Positions 22,150 through 32,972 of a stretch of 64,000 bases of DNA are shown one piece after another. Position 1 is the first letter of the stretch; every line of letters begins with the position of its first letter. The notes beneath the pieces were generated by a model. The model was not told where the DNA came from. It saw nothing but the letters and a program-made list of their open reading frames with translations, and made no database searches. The DNA is taken from the NCBI RefSeq assembly GCF_012489685.1, contig NC_080042.1:51450066-51514065 (forward strand), read 5' to 3'. The translations under genes were made by a program, and so were the position numbers. This DNA is from Lotus japonicus. Lineage: Eukaryota > Streptophyta > Magnoliopsida > Fabales > Fabaceae.

Positions 22150-24880
22150 TCTACGATTTTATCGCTCTTTGGTATGTTTTCCACGAATCCAGTCAACAAT
22201 CCAGGTATGGTCGCTCCCAACCACGAGCTTCAACTGTACAATGATAGCGTCATTGTGGATTAACCACCGGCAAAGGAAAGTCACTTGACATATGCGCCTA
22301 CAAAATGATGATTTATATTGTTAAGTACATTATAATCTTCTGTAATGTAAATTTATACTAAATGTAATAATGAACAGTACCTTCACCCAATGGTTGTTGT
22401 TGACAAGGAGCAAACACATAATTGTGTGCTCTGACGGATGTGGCACTGGACCGGTGAGAGGAAGGTAGGTGGAGCACCCCTTAATCGACAAGGTCAGGAA
22501 TACAATCTGGTACAGCGTAGCAACAATGTGGCTCATATCAGGCATGCTTAACCACTTGTCCTCTGTTGCAAACTCATTTGGAGCAAGATGCAATGCTTGC
22601 AGTACCTGATTGTAATGTTTGTTGGTGGTATACAAATCAAGGTAAACTGCATTGCGTGATGTAAGTTCCTTTATCATTGCTTGCTGAACTTCACGCCAGT
22701 TATTTTCCCCTTACCCATCAAGGAAGCAATGCATTTATATCCACAATTCTCATCATCGTCAACATTCACAATGTCAATTACATATTCACTGAGGAATTCG
22801 GACACTTCATGAATGTAGTTGGCCAAGTAAACTTTGGGTTTCGGGGTTGGTGGGGGGAGCTGAGGTGAGATGCTTGCCATCCTCTTGCCTTTCTTCTTTG
22901 GTGCAGATTATTTCGGGGTTATGCTCTTCCGTTTTGTTGTGCGGGTCTTATGCACCTTAGTGTATGGAAGGGTTAAGTTGCTAGCTTGTAGTGACTGAAC
23001 TAGTGCATCAACATGCTCCCAACGTGAAGGATTCTGTCTGGTTGAACCCTTAGCTTCACCAGGTCGGCCCCTTGTAGGCAACTTGTTTGGAGGAGGACAC
23101 ATAGAAGTCTGATCTGGGTATGCAATCTCCCGAAGCCTCTCTTTGATAGCTTGTCTTCTTGGAACATTAGCTTCTTCAAACATCTTCGCAATGACCTCCA
23201 ACTTTGTCGCAATGCTCAATCCCAAAACAGGTTGGGATTCATCAGGTCCAGCTGTTGATGTAAGCATCCTCCAATGTTAGTCCACTGCCGTTAATGGAAT
23301 AGAAGCCATCATACCAAGCTGACATGAACAAGGGAGGTTGTGCGTCCTCCTGATAGTACAACCGCATTTTCCAACACATGATTTCTCCTTTGCGATCAAC
23401 ATAAGTGCATATCTTGAGACTACACCATGCAGGTTGTCGTACAACTTCTCCTTGAATGTATGCTCCCTGATGAATATACTTGCCTGAAAAGCAGCATTAA
23501 TTCTTGTATGTTGGAGAAATGTGCACCTATGTATAGCTGCCCAAGCCGCACACAAGTCACTTTTGCTATCTTTGATGCACGCTTTGAGTTTTGCGTGTGC
23601 ACCTTTCAACCATGTGCAAAGTAATAACTTTAATACATACTTAATGAATAGCATACAATGAAATGTCAGTGTATAAGAATGCACCTGTTTGTAGTTGTGT
23701 TACCCATGTGCATATAACGGTCAATAACATACTTCACAAACTTGTGCTTAAACGACAACCAAGTTTCCTTGATGTATTGCATGAACTCAGAGTGCTCCCT
23801 AGTTAGTTTATGCAAGAAGTGCATACTCGCATTAAACTCCTCCGCTAATTCAAAATACATGACTTTACTCCATGCGTTCCCGACATCTTCCCACACCTCC
23901 TTCGGTTGGATAGAAAGCTTGCACTTTGCCTTCACACACTTAGCAATATGGAATTGGCATAGCAAGTGAGTAGTTGTTGGGAATGTGGCTGCCACTGTGT
24001 TCATCAAAGCAGTATCTTTGTCAGTAACCATGACTTTAGGCATATCCTCCTCCCCAAGTATCAACTCCCTCAGCTTTTGAAGCGCCCATGTAACTTCAAC
24101 TTCACACTCATTGCACATGTAGCCAAAAGCAATCGTGTATGTGAGTCCAACTGATGTCATACCAACCATGTCCTATACTTGTTGGTCTTGTACGTGCTAT
24201 CAAGCAAGACAACAATAGGAAATTGGTTGAACAACTGGATGGAATCAGGATGTGCCCATAATAAGGAGCGGATCACAGTGGAACCCTCTTCAGATCTGGA
24301 CCAGTGCGTGTACTTGTCTTCATCCAACAACCTCATCAAGTGCTGGATCTGTGTCAAAGCTCCCATCTTGGCCCTAATGTGTGTCATCCGCTCATTGTAC
24401 ACTTGTTGTATGGTAGTCAGATTTTGAGGATTGGCATTCTTCAGCGCCAGCAGCATATTACCTAGCTTGACTTTATTGTCAACCATTTTACCCACCATCT
24501 CCCTTTCTTCACTTGTAAGGCGACCGACATAGGCATGGCCAAGTAGAGTCCCGGCTGGCTCATGGTTGTGGTCTCCACGTACTACAGTCAACCTCCACAA
24601 ACCATCTTCTGATGTGCGTCTCGCCTTGAGCCTGTACGGACAATCACATTTTTTGGTTCTTGTCCCCTTCTGCTTCAACTCAGACTTGTACGGTTTGTAC
24701 TTGTCACCCATCTCGCACCCCAATATAGACAACTGTCTACTTTTACTCCCACGACCTGAAGAAAAGGTGGAAGAAAGACAGTTAACCAATGTAAATGTTG
24801 GAGTTGATGTGTCGATTGTCGCGGACTACACTAAGCAATTTACCACAGGCAGAGTATTTTCTTATACCTTCACTCATCAG
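22150..24880 (-). pseudogene. MULE transposase with C-terminal OTU-like protease domain, several lesions
   Basis: The order on the minus strand is: a FAR1/WRKY-GCM1-like zinc region (KKCDCPYRLKARR, VVRGDHNHEP); the MULE DDE core (VVLLDSTYKTNKYR; VMVTDKDTALMNTVAATFPT; LLCQFHIAKC); a SWIM zinc finger (CGCTIRRTHNLPCSC); a linker (NKLPTRGRPGEAKGS); and an OTU-like cysteine protease part (DDDENCGYKCIASLMGKG, catalytic-type Cys; NNHWVKV, catalytic-type His). Lesions include a frame break around 24165, a disturbed junction near 23610-23690 where an intron probably lay, and a frame break near 22710. It cannot encode a working transposase as read. Some MULEs carry extra protease-like domains; the OTU assignment rests on the Cys and His motifs. 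Confidence 0.8.
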
Positions 24881-25177
24881 TATATGTGAAATGTGTTGGA
24901 TTTATATGTGATACCTATATGTGTGAATGTTTGTAGGTTTTTTCTATTAGGGATGAACTTCTGGATTGGGTTCGGAATGTAGGAAAGCAATTAGGCTTTG
25001 TGATTATTATGCAATGTGTGTGGACTATATTGTCAACCATTTTACCCACCATCTCCACTTCATATGACTTAGGGAGACTCATTCTGAAATGAATCAGATA
25101 CACAATCAAATAGTAAGTAAGTTATGCAAAGAGCAAACAGTTTATTGTTTCTGTGACAGTCCAGAACTGCAAGTAAT

Positions 25178-25351
25178 CGCCCTTTGAACATGCGTCTCTA
25201 TCGCACGCTTATAGTGCGACGTAAACGCTGCTTCAAGGTGCGACAATATTATAACAAACTGCGCAGTTACAAACTGCGTTGTAGACGCGCTTAAAGAGGG
25301 CGTCTACAACACACACATCGCAATGCGTTTGTAACGCACTTGAAAAGTGCG
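25178..25351. repeat. Right subterminal array of 17-bp imperfect palindromes, mostly 24-bp period
   Basis: Units start at 25178 (CGCCCTTTGAACATGCG), 25202 (CGCACGCTTATAGTGCG), 25226 (CGCTGCTTCAAGGTGCG), 25262 (CGCAGTTACAAACTGCG), 25286 (CGCGCTTAAAGAGGGCG), 25311 (a degenerate copy) and 25335 (CGCACTTGAAAAGTGCG). Spacings are 24, 24, 36, 24, 25 and 24. It mirrors the array near the other end of the same element. Confidence 0.8.
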
Positions 25352-25746
25352 AGAGATCGAGATCGAGAAATAGTGCAGAGTACATTTACAGACGACGACG
25401 AGAAGTCAGGAAAGGCGGAGGCAGGCGACAGGTGATGACAGAGACGGTGGTGTTGGCGGACGTCGACAATGACAACGGTGGCGTTGGTGGTGGTCGGCGA
25501 CAGGAGGATGGGAGAGGTTGATGGGGGTTGCTATAATGGGTAATGGGTATGGGTATGGTAGTTGAAGAAGAATGTAGTGGGGGGGGGGGGTTTGAAGAAG
25601 ACAAGAGAAAGAAGGTGAGGAGGGAGGAAGGGGTATTTTTTATTTTTTTTATCTTTTCATTAAGGGCATTTTTGACAATTCACACTTTTTTGGGGGTCTG
25701 AATATATGTGGGGGGTCTGAATAACAACTCCCAACCCAAAACATTA

Positions 25747-26539
25747 TAAGTTACAAAAATACAAATATCATAAAAGATTCTCTAAACCACTCATAAATAA
25801 CTAAGTGAATTAACGTGGAGATTCAACACTTCGTCCCTTGAGCAAGTAGTCGTGGCATTGTGGGTTCGATTATGAACTCTTATAAATGAAAAAAAAACTC
25901 ATTGATTAGCCCTCTGCCGCTTAGTATGTTGAGCATAAGACAAATTATTAGTCTCACAGCCACTATTTGTGAAAATAGCTTAATCAAGGAAAAAATAAAA
26001 CCACTCATGAAAGGAATTTAAGCTCATTCTAAGGACAAGTCGGATTCACTATAAACTAGAAATTATACCCGTGCGTTGCACGGGTTTATTTATAATTTTT
26101 AAAAATAATATATGATTATTTTAGTTTTAATAAATATATAAATATTAAAATATGTGTAATCATATAATATAATAAATTAAATAATAATGGAGGTGAGACA
26201 TTTCATTGAATAGAATTCGAGTTTACTCAAATTTAATAATTGATAGTTTTTTAAAAAGAAAACTGTATTGAAACACAATAAAAATGAGAACAACCTTCTT
26301 ATTTAGATAATTGCATTTGATCATAACATACTCATATCTGTTGTTCCCTACCACACCCTTGATTTGCCAAAAAGTTTGTCAGAGTGACGCAATACATGCA
26401 CCACACCAACACACTGAATTATAGACATCTAATGATCTATATGATTAAATACATGTTCCAATTTTCTTGACCTCCTATCTCCCCTAGACACTCATCCAAC
26501 CCTAAGAAGGAATCACTCTCAACCACCACATTTGAAAAT
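25747..26539. other. AT-rich intergenic DNA with a CCCGTGC hairpin
   Basis: There is no gene here. At about 26070-26086 the sequence CCCGTGCGTTGCACGGG forms a short perfect-armed hairpin. This motif is familiar from plant repeats, but I could not define an element around it. Confidence 0.4.
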
Positions 26540-26866
26540 TTAAATTGCTGGAAAAATAACAAAGCATGTAACACTTCTTGAACCTTCGTCAAAAGCCCAC
26601 AACATTTTAGTTCTTTTTGTAAAGTAATCTGAAACCTCCCCTTCTTGATCCCTCAAAACCATGCCAATACCACTCACCATTGGGTTCCCTTTCGACGCCC
26701 CATCCACATTAAACTTCAAAACAGTGGCTGACGTTGACTCCCGGCCAATACATTGTTCATGGCATCTTTTGTTTTCATGGCCATTCAATACGCTCAAAGC
26801 CTCTAGCAAACTGTTCCAAATCATATCGACAATCATTCCACTTCCCCTTGACCCACCAAAACACAC
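26540..26866 (-). pseudogene. LINE-type RNase H fragment
   Basis: The minus strand reads LKFNVDGASKGNPMVSGIGM and then VLRDQEGEV, followed by a degraded KRTKMLWAFDEGSRS. This is the start of the RNase H-like domain found at the C-terminus of plant L1-type LINE polyproteins. The remaining domain is missing, and no tail or target duplication could be assigned. It is a dead fragment. Confidence 0.65.
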
Positions 26867-26949
26867 AAACCAAGCAATAGTCTCATATATGTTGAAGAGA
26901 AATAACTTTGTTATTAAACACCGTGCATTTCTCTCTAGACTCTTGTAAT

Positions 26950-27930
26950 TGATATTAAATAATTAGTATTGAAGTAGTCTTAATATTTTATTCATTTGAA
27001 AATATAGAAATTCATTATGTGAATTTGAAATATATTCAAGTACTAAGTTTTTAATATCATAAATAAGTTATAATGACATATTTTTTACACTTTATATCCA
27101 CAATAAAGTAATTTTAACTTTTTATAATAAGAAATGATTTTTTAGTGTAAAGAATTATTTATTAGACTTAAATTTATTCAACTTTGGTCATAGTTATTTT
27201 ACTATGTTATTCTTTCTCAAGACATTTCTACTAATATATAATAAATCAAAAATTATATTTTAAGAATTTTTTCAACGAATACTCACACATTATAGTTAAC
27301 GGTAAATACCGATAGAGTGCCATTTTTTATTTAAAGACTACTTTTTCTTAATTATTTTTAATAAATATTATTTATTATAATTAATTTTAACTCTCAATAT
27401 TTTTTTATATCAAAATATTACTTAGTTTTATATTAATTTTCTCCCCTTCAATTTATGATTGATAATTAATATTCTAATTTTTTTTTAATTAATATTGGAT
27501 AAACTATTTTCTTATAAGTAACTGAAATTTATAATTAATTGATAATACAATTAACACAAACATGAGTTTTTTATTATTTAATGTATTTTCTATTTTTACT
27601 ATTTAATATATAGTACTGCCATATGATTTAATGTATTTTTTTATACTTGATGATTTTTTTCCTGAAATAAAGAAATATTTGTATTATTTAGTATAGGTAG
27701 CTAAATAGTCTTTAGTTAATTTCTTTCAGTTTTCAATCTTTATATTTAATGTATTTAATAAAAAATTATAATTTAATTCAAAGGTTACATCATATTGGCA
27801 TTTGTAAAGTCAAAAAACAAAATGATTGAGATGTTTCAAAAGTTACATTATATTTGAAAGTTGAATAGAAATTTAATTTTTTTTAACTTTATTGTTTAAT
27901 GAATTTAATACTTATAGCTCAAGTGAGCTT

Positions 27931-27964
<34 letters not shown>

Positions 27965-28860
27965 TAGATATTGATAGATATGTAGATATAGATATAGATA
28001 GATAGATATAGATAAATATAGATAGATATTTTTTTTTGGAAAAACCAAATATTATATATATATATATAAATAATTACTTTGGGAAATAAGAGCCCCAAGT
28101 ACAATATAGATAGATATATATTGATAGAATTTTTTTTATTTTAAAAGTATTTTATCTAAATTATTTATTAATAAATATTATTTTGTTTTTTTTTTTATTT
28201 TTTAAATTTGTCAAATGCAAAGCTCAAGTCAATTTTTAGTCTAGGAATGTTGTTATTTAATATAAGTAGTTGAATAAGTTTTTATAATACAAATTTTTTC
28301 AGTTTTTAGTTTATTAAATTTTTTATTTTTTAATGTATTTAATATAAAGGTATGTGAGCTTTTATGGTTTAATACATTAATTGCATGCAAAAACACAAGT
28401 GTCTTTACATATATATATATAGATAAGTCACAAAATTTATAATTTTTTTCTTTATTTCTTTTATAAATAATATTCTTCGTGGTTCACTAGGGTATGGTTA
28501 AATCATTTTCATAAGTAATATTTTGTTTCAATAAGTTATTATTATAGCTGACAACCATGAGACTAATCGTTTTGAGGCTTTAATATCACATTAATTGAAT
28601 AGATTTATCATAACAAATCTATTCTTATACACACCACACATAAATCTAACTCGGACTAAATGCTAAATCTAATACATTTCCTAAATGGAAAAGAATCTAA
28701 TACATGATTGAATAAATTAGAATAGTGCGTGTTTACTAAAACCACATTTTTGTGGCCATAAAATATGTTTCGTTTTTGTAAAACATAACATTTTTTTTGT
28801 TTTTTCTCAAAAGAAAGACAACTAAAGCAAGGAAGTATTCATAGTTTTTATTTTTTATAG
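26950..28860. other. Very AT-rich intergenic DNA
   Basis: No coding signal. The stretch is poor in G and C throughout and contains long T and A runs and simple repeats, described separately at 27932-28130. Confidence 0.5.
27932..28130. repeat. Compound (TA)n and GATA-type microsatellite
   Basis: A pure (TA)n run at about 27932-27961 passes into GATA/TAGATA repeats to about 28033. A second (TA)n lies at about 28055-28067, and GATA repeats return near 28107-28127. The open frame across it on the minus strand is only a translation of the repeat. Confidence 0.9.
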
Positions 28861-28864
28861 ATAA

Positions 28865-29233
28865 ATGTTAGTTGTTAACAATATTAGTAAATTAGTCATA
28901 TCAGGGTTCGAACCCTGGACTCTTCACCTTTACCCTCTCAAACTCTTATGTAGGTATGACAACAGGTCGGGTCGGGTTTTGCATTTCTCAAACCCAAACT
29001 CTCAAACCCAAGACTCAATTGAAGAAATAGTTGAAGACTCTATAGAATCAGATTCTGAAAATTTAGCCACATCAAATTTAGAAGAGAAGGAAGAAGTTGC
29101 TATCAGAGATTTTGATTTGAATAAATTAGCAGATGAAGAAGAAGCTTTTGAAGAGAATGAAGAAGTTGTTATCAGAGATTTTGATTTAAATAAATTTGCA
29201 GATGAAGAAGATGATGGGAAGCAACAGAGCTGA
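28865..29233 (+). CDS. Uncertain open frame with an internal acidic repeat
   Basis: A 122-codon frame whose second half is acidic and contains a duplicated unit: IRDFDLNKLADEEEAFEENE, then VIRDFDLNKFADEED. The first half overlaps a GGGTTCGAACCCTGG tRNA B-box-like palindrome and looks like non-coding DNA. Only the region from about 29010 may be a remnant of a gene exon. I recognise no family. The DFDLN motif resembles EAR-type repression motifs, which may be chance. It ends where a copia LTR begins. Confidence 0.25.
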   Translation: MLVVNNISKLVISGFEPWTLHLYPLKLLCRYDNRSGRVLHFSNPNSQTQDSIEEIVEDSIESDSENLATSNLEEKEEVAIRDFDLNKLADEEEAFEENEEVVIRDFDLNKFADEEDDGKQQS

Positions 29234-29618
29234 AGAAAAAATAAAACACAATCACAACACAAGAAAATTACGTGGAAACTCCAAAACCGGAGAAAAAACC
29301 ACGACCGTTGTCTAAACCGACAACCAGAGAAATATCACTATGTGAAAATTGTTACAACACATAGACTTCTCTCACTCTCACCCCAATGCCCCAGTACAAC
29401 CACACTCTCACAAAGCAATTATTAAACTAAGTCAGATATAAGCTTAAAGTGCTACTGACTGGTGCATCTAAAAACAAAGAACCTAGGTCCAATATATAGC
29501 CTTGGTCTTCCCCTTGCTTCACCACACTAAGCGATGTGGGACTTCTCCAATAGCTAATTTTTAACCTCCTTCTTTATTTTAGAAACTTGGGCAATGTGGG
29601 ACTTGACAATCAACCCCA
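29234..29618 (-). repeat. Copia LTR B (3' side)
   Basis: The LTR starts at about 29618 on the minus strand with TGTTGGGGTTGATTGTC and contains two CCCACATTG/CCCACATCG motifs. Its inner polypurine neighbour is AAGGTGGAGAT. The far end near 29234 is approximate. Confidence 0.55.
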
Positions 29619-29968
29619 ACAATCTCCACCTTGATTGTAAGAGTTACACATCTTCCGCTTGCATTGTCTATACCGACAATCATACTCCACCATAAAAGAG
29701 TACACTTTACTTGGAAACAAACCATCCCAAGAATTTTCTTCACTTGGAACTAAACCATTCCAAGAATTTTCACATGTTGAAACCTTGCTGAAATTTTATG
29801 GTGCAACTCCCATGTTGGCTTCCAGGGAGTTCTTCAGCCATCGACACCTTTCACCACACACCTTGCATCAATGCCAACCAATGCCCGTGTGTTGTTTCTG
29901 AATCCGCTGGCAATAACTTGTCCTTTTCCATGGTATAGCGGAAATACCATAAGGACAAACTTTATCTT

Positions 29969-30778
29969 CTAGATGAGATCATCACCATCATCTCCCAAAA
30001 CAAGGGAGACAGTGCTAGCACTTACCTCAGAGTATTTTTCAGATACTGCTCCACCTGGATAATTTCTCTTCACATGCCCAGACTTTCCACATTTCCAACA
30101 CGCCAGATTCTTTGCAAGGATCTTCTTCCCATTAGCCCCACCTCCAGTTAGCAATATTGAGCTTGTTGAAGTGCTTTCATCATTTTTCATTCTCCTTTCT
30201 TCCGAAATAATTTTAGTTGCAACTTCTTCAAAACTCAAACTTTCCTTCCCATACATCAAAACAGGTTTAAGATGAACATAGGAAGATGGAAGGGACAAAA
30301 TGAGCCTTAACGCTTTATCTTCATCATCAATCTCTACTTTGATAGATTCCAGCTCGGAGATAATATTATTCAAAGTACTCAGATGATCAGATATTTTCGT
30401 ACCTTCATCTATGCGCAGATTGTGGAATTGCTCCTTCAGCAACAACCGATTTGAGATGCCCTTTGCCTGATATAACCCTTCAAGCTTCTCCCAAAGCTCC
30501 TTGGCTGATGACAAATTCTGCACATTTGCAAGAACATTCTTTTGCAAACACAGACGAATTGCACTTGCAGCCCTCAAATCTAGTTCCTCCCACTTGTCGG
30601 CCTCCATGTTGGAAGTGTTTCCTTCCAGCGCCTTGTGTAATCCTGATTGTATCAGCACATCCTTGACTTGTACTTTCCACAAGCCAAAGTTGATTCTTCC
30701 ATCAAACTTCTCTATGTCAAACTTCATAGCGCTCGAATAAGACATAGCAGCTGCAAACTTCTTCTTCAGCACCTCCAC
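29969..30778 (-). CDS. Copia-type Gag protein (retrotransposon)
   Basis: An intact 269-residue frame. The N-terminus MSYSSAMKFDIEKFDGRINF and a UBN2/DUF4219-type Gag core (LYQAKGISNRLLLKEQFHNL; LILSLPSSYVHLKPVL) are typical of Tnt1-like copia elements. The zinc knuckle reads CWKCGKSGHVKRNY, with Tyr in place of the final Cys, so RNA binding is probably impaired. The frame stops after GDDGDDLI, where a complete element would continue into protease. The start at 30778 may be a downstream Met (MSYSS, 30742). Confidence 0.85.
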   Translation of the reverse strand: MEVLKKKFAAAMSYSSAMKFDIEKFDGRINFGLWKVQVKDVLIQSGLHKALEGNTSNMEADKWEELDLRAASAIRLCLQKNVLANVQNLSSAKELWEKLEGLYQAKGISNRLLLKEQFHNLRIDEGTKISDHLSTLNNIISELESIKVEIDDEDKALRLILSLPSSYVHLKPVLMYGKESLSFEEVATKIISEERRMKNDESTSTSSILLTGGGANGKKILAKNLACWKCGKSGHVKRNYPGGAVSEKYSEVSASTVSLVLGDDGDDLI

Positions 30779-30880
30779 AATATCACACTTCTTTTCTGGT
30801 GTGGAAGATCAGATAATTCTGCAACCACAGAGCATACTAAGAATTGTGATATCTCATCGAACCGAAGCTCTTGATACCAC

Positions 30881-31058
30881 TGTTGGGGGAGACAGGGGAG
30901 TCCATGGGCCGAGGAGCAAGACACCAAGAGATCTCGACGTCACATCTTAACCCAAAACCTTAAGGCATTAGGTTTATGAGTCACATCTCTTATAAACTCT
31001 TCTCATTACCCAAACTTAACCAATGTGGGGCTCCAACTCCGCACTTGAATTCTCAACA
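30881..31058 (-). repeat. Copia LTR A with PBS on one side and a polypurine tract on the other
   Basis: 178 bp. On the minus strand it is preceded by the purine tract GAGGGGGGAGAT (31070-31059), as a 3' LTR would be, and followed by the primer-binding site at 30879-30867, as a 5' LTR would be. Confidence 0.7.
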
Positions 31059-31768
31059 ATCTCCCCCCTCAAGTGCGAGTCACCTCCACATTATCATGGC
31101 CCCCTCCGCGGAAACTTATCCACTCTTGCACCGCCGTTCGCTTCACCGCGTCAACGGAACCCGCCACCTAGCCACACCGCTAGGAAGACTTTCAACACAA
31201 GGAGCCGTAACCATGGCTACACCAACCGAAGAAGCTTCCGAAGAGAAGAAAGTAGTCAGGGATATGGTAAAAATTTATCTTCCAAAATTCTATTAATAAT
31301 GTGAAACAGTGAAAGTAGCAGTGTTGTATAAGTGAATCATTGTTATTGGTAATTTAGGGATGCTGTATCACTGAAGAGATATCAAAAGAACTTTTTTGTT
31401 TAATTTTAGTTTATTATATTACCGTTAATTTATTGTTAAATTTTAGTATTGTGCAGGAAAAAAAATTGCGATTAGGAAAAAGTTGATACTGTATCGTTCA
31501 ATTAGTCCTTGACTTTTCAACATTAGAAAATCTTTGTTCAATAATACGATTAGGAGTACGTAGTTATCAACGAAAAAAAGGAAAAAATCACTTAGAATAA
31601 TGAACATATAGGAATATGCACTTAGGAACTAAAGCTAGATAAATAGTGAACAAAATTTCACTCACTTTACAAAGTTGGAAAAATAACGATAAAGACTACA
31701 AATGCAATATTAGACACTTGCAATAAAACTAGTTTAAATAATGGAGGACCTCTTGGACCAATGTAGAC
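31059..31768. other. Unassigned DNA beside the copia and mariner relics
   Basis: 31059-31270 is GC-richer than its surroundings and may be the 3' end of another copia copy. From 31270 on it is AT-rich with no gene. Confidence 0.35.
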
Positions 31769-32972
31769 TCACACTTGATTTGCACGCTCACCTTTTCCTT
31801 CTAACATATTTTTGCCAATATGTGGAATCTTGTACCTGTGACATCCTTTTGCTTTCATGGTCTCTTTCATGCACAATTGTAATGTTAAAAATATACGATT
31901 TGACTTTACAGACGAAAATGCTTCAAATGATTTCTCAACCGCACTAAGAAGCTCATCAACATTTTTAGGCGACTCTTTGTATTGTAAAGATTGAATGGCA
32001 TTGAAAAATCCAAGATCTAGGATATTCATATCTGAAGAATTTGGCGGTTGACACATTAGACGAATATCAAATCCATCTTTTCTAGCAACTTAACGAAACT
32101 CTTCATCATTTTGATTAATGTATGTTCGTGCATTGTCTTGCTGAATAAATATTGGACACCTTATATCATCTCTTGGCCATTTTTCTCTGATAGCAAACAA
32201 TACTTTATCTATCAAATATAACCTTACCACTTCTCTATTAACTGAAGTGATCGGTTTTGTCTCTAATGTACCTGCTACTCTATTAGCACTTGTCCTTTTA
32301 GCAGCTTCTTTTGTAACAAAAGGAAAGTGACCAATTTTCCCACTAAACATTTCATTTCCTTGTGCATCAAACCTTGGGCGAGCTAAAGCAGCTAAAAACA
32401 TGACCTTGGTAATAAAATTTTTGCTTTTGCAAGTGCAAATTGGATCCTCTTCATCATGCAGTAAATAGTAATTTTCTGATTTTTTTTGTCATATAAAACC
32501 ACTTGTCATCAATATGAATTATGTCATACACCCCCACAAAAGTTGGGTCATGTGGGATGCTATTGCTATCAAGCATTGAGATGCAAAACTGCAATCTTAC
32601 AATTTTATTTTCTTCTTTCACAAAAGGTTTTAAGGGATTTGAGTGTTTTCGCAGAGCTCCTGACATAAGACTTCTAAATAGTGTAGCCTTACTAACTTTC
32701 AAAGCATGAGATAAAGATGCAAGAGTTGTCCGTTGACTCAAAGGAATATCACGAATTTGAGCAAAATCAATCTGAATTCTCTTACGACCAACTTTTGACA
32801 TATTATGGGATACATCACCATAATCTTTTGCTTGTTTCCAAATGCGTTGAACATTGTACATAGGAATCGACAGTTGTGATGCCACATCTCTTGTCACCAT
32901 TTTGTTTAATTTTCCATTGAAACTCTTCTCCAGTAGAATTTCATACACAGGTCTTCGTTCAACATTAGTCAT
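31769..32972 (-). pseudogene. Plant mariner-like transposase, one frameshift and one nonsense codon
   Basis: The N-terminal helix-turn-helix region (TRDVASQLSIPMYNVQRIWK) and the DDD catalytic motifs HIDDKWFYM, IFIQQDNARTYI and QPPNSSDMNILDLGFF mark a plant mariner-like (Soymar-type, DD39D) transposase. One extra A in an A8 run near 32490 shifts the frame after WFYMTKK. An in-frame TAA at 32092-32090 interrupts the domain before the third Asp. All three catalytic Asp codons survive. I could not find matching terminal repeats on both sides, so the element borders are unknown. Confidence 0.85.

Larger units (their letters stand above)
19943..25737 (-). mobile_element. Mutator-like element carrying a decayed transposase-OTU gene
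   Basis: The ends are inverted. The left end reads GAGAGTTGTTATTCAGACC and the complement of the right end reads GGGTTGGGAGTTGTTATTCAG, so the left end appears to lack a few bases. A perfect 9-bp duplication AAAACATTA flanks it (19934-19942 and 25738-25746), the size typical of Mutator elements. Inside are a minus-strand MULE transposase relic (about 24880-22150) and two subterminal palindrome arrays (21824-21963 and 25178-25351). A second element (19988-21734) is nested 45 bp inside the left end. Without it and its duplicated target the host element is about 4.04 kb. A piece of the transposase (GTCAACCATTTTACCCACC at about 24478 and again at about 25035) is duplicated internally. Confidence 0.82.
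29234..31058 (-). mobile_element. Truncated, chimeric Ty1/copia element (gag kept, pol lost)
   Basis: On the minus strand, LTR A (31058-30881, 178 bp, TGTTGAGAATTC to CCCCCAACA) is followed by one spacer base and the primer site TGGTATCAAGAGC (30879-30867), close to the tRNA-Met complement. A gag frame follows, then about 350 bp of non-coding DNA. Next come a polypurine tract (AAGGTGGAGAT) and the start of a different LTR B (29618 leftward, TGTTGGGGTTGATTGTC). Protease, integrase, RT and RNase H are absent. LTRs A and B differ in sequence, so the two ends come from different families. No target duplication was found. Confidence 0.72.

Noticed and set aside
25386..25604. Ser/Pro-rich minus frame near the right end of the large MULE
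   Set aside because: Low complexity, no recognised motif, lies in element flank DNA.
26056..26100. Helitron end suggested by the CCCGTGC hairpin
   Set aside because: No CTRR terminus or A/T target context could be fixed, so no Helitron is claimed.
27919..28104. Minus frame of Ile/Tyr repeats
   Set aside because: Translation of the TA/GATA microsatellite.
28900..28925. tRNA B-box-like GGGTTCGAACCC
   Set aside because: No A box or cloverleaf around it; the motif is a self-complementary 12-mer that can arise by chance.
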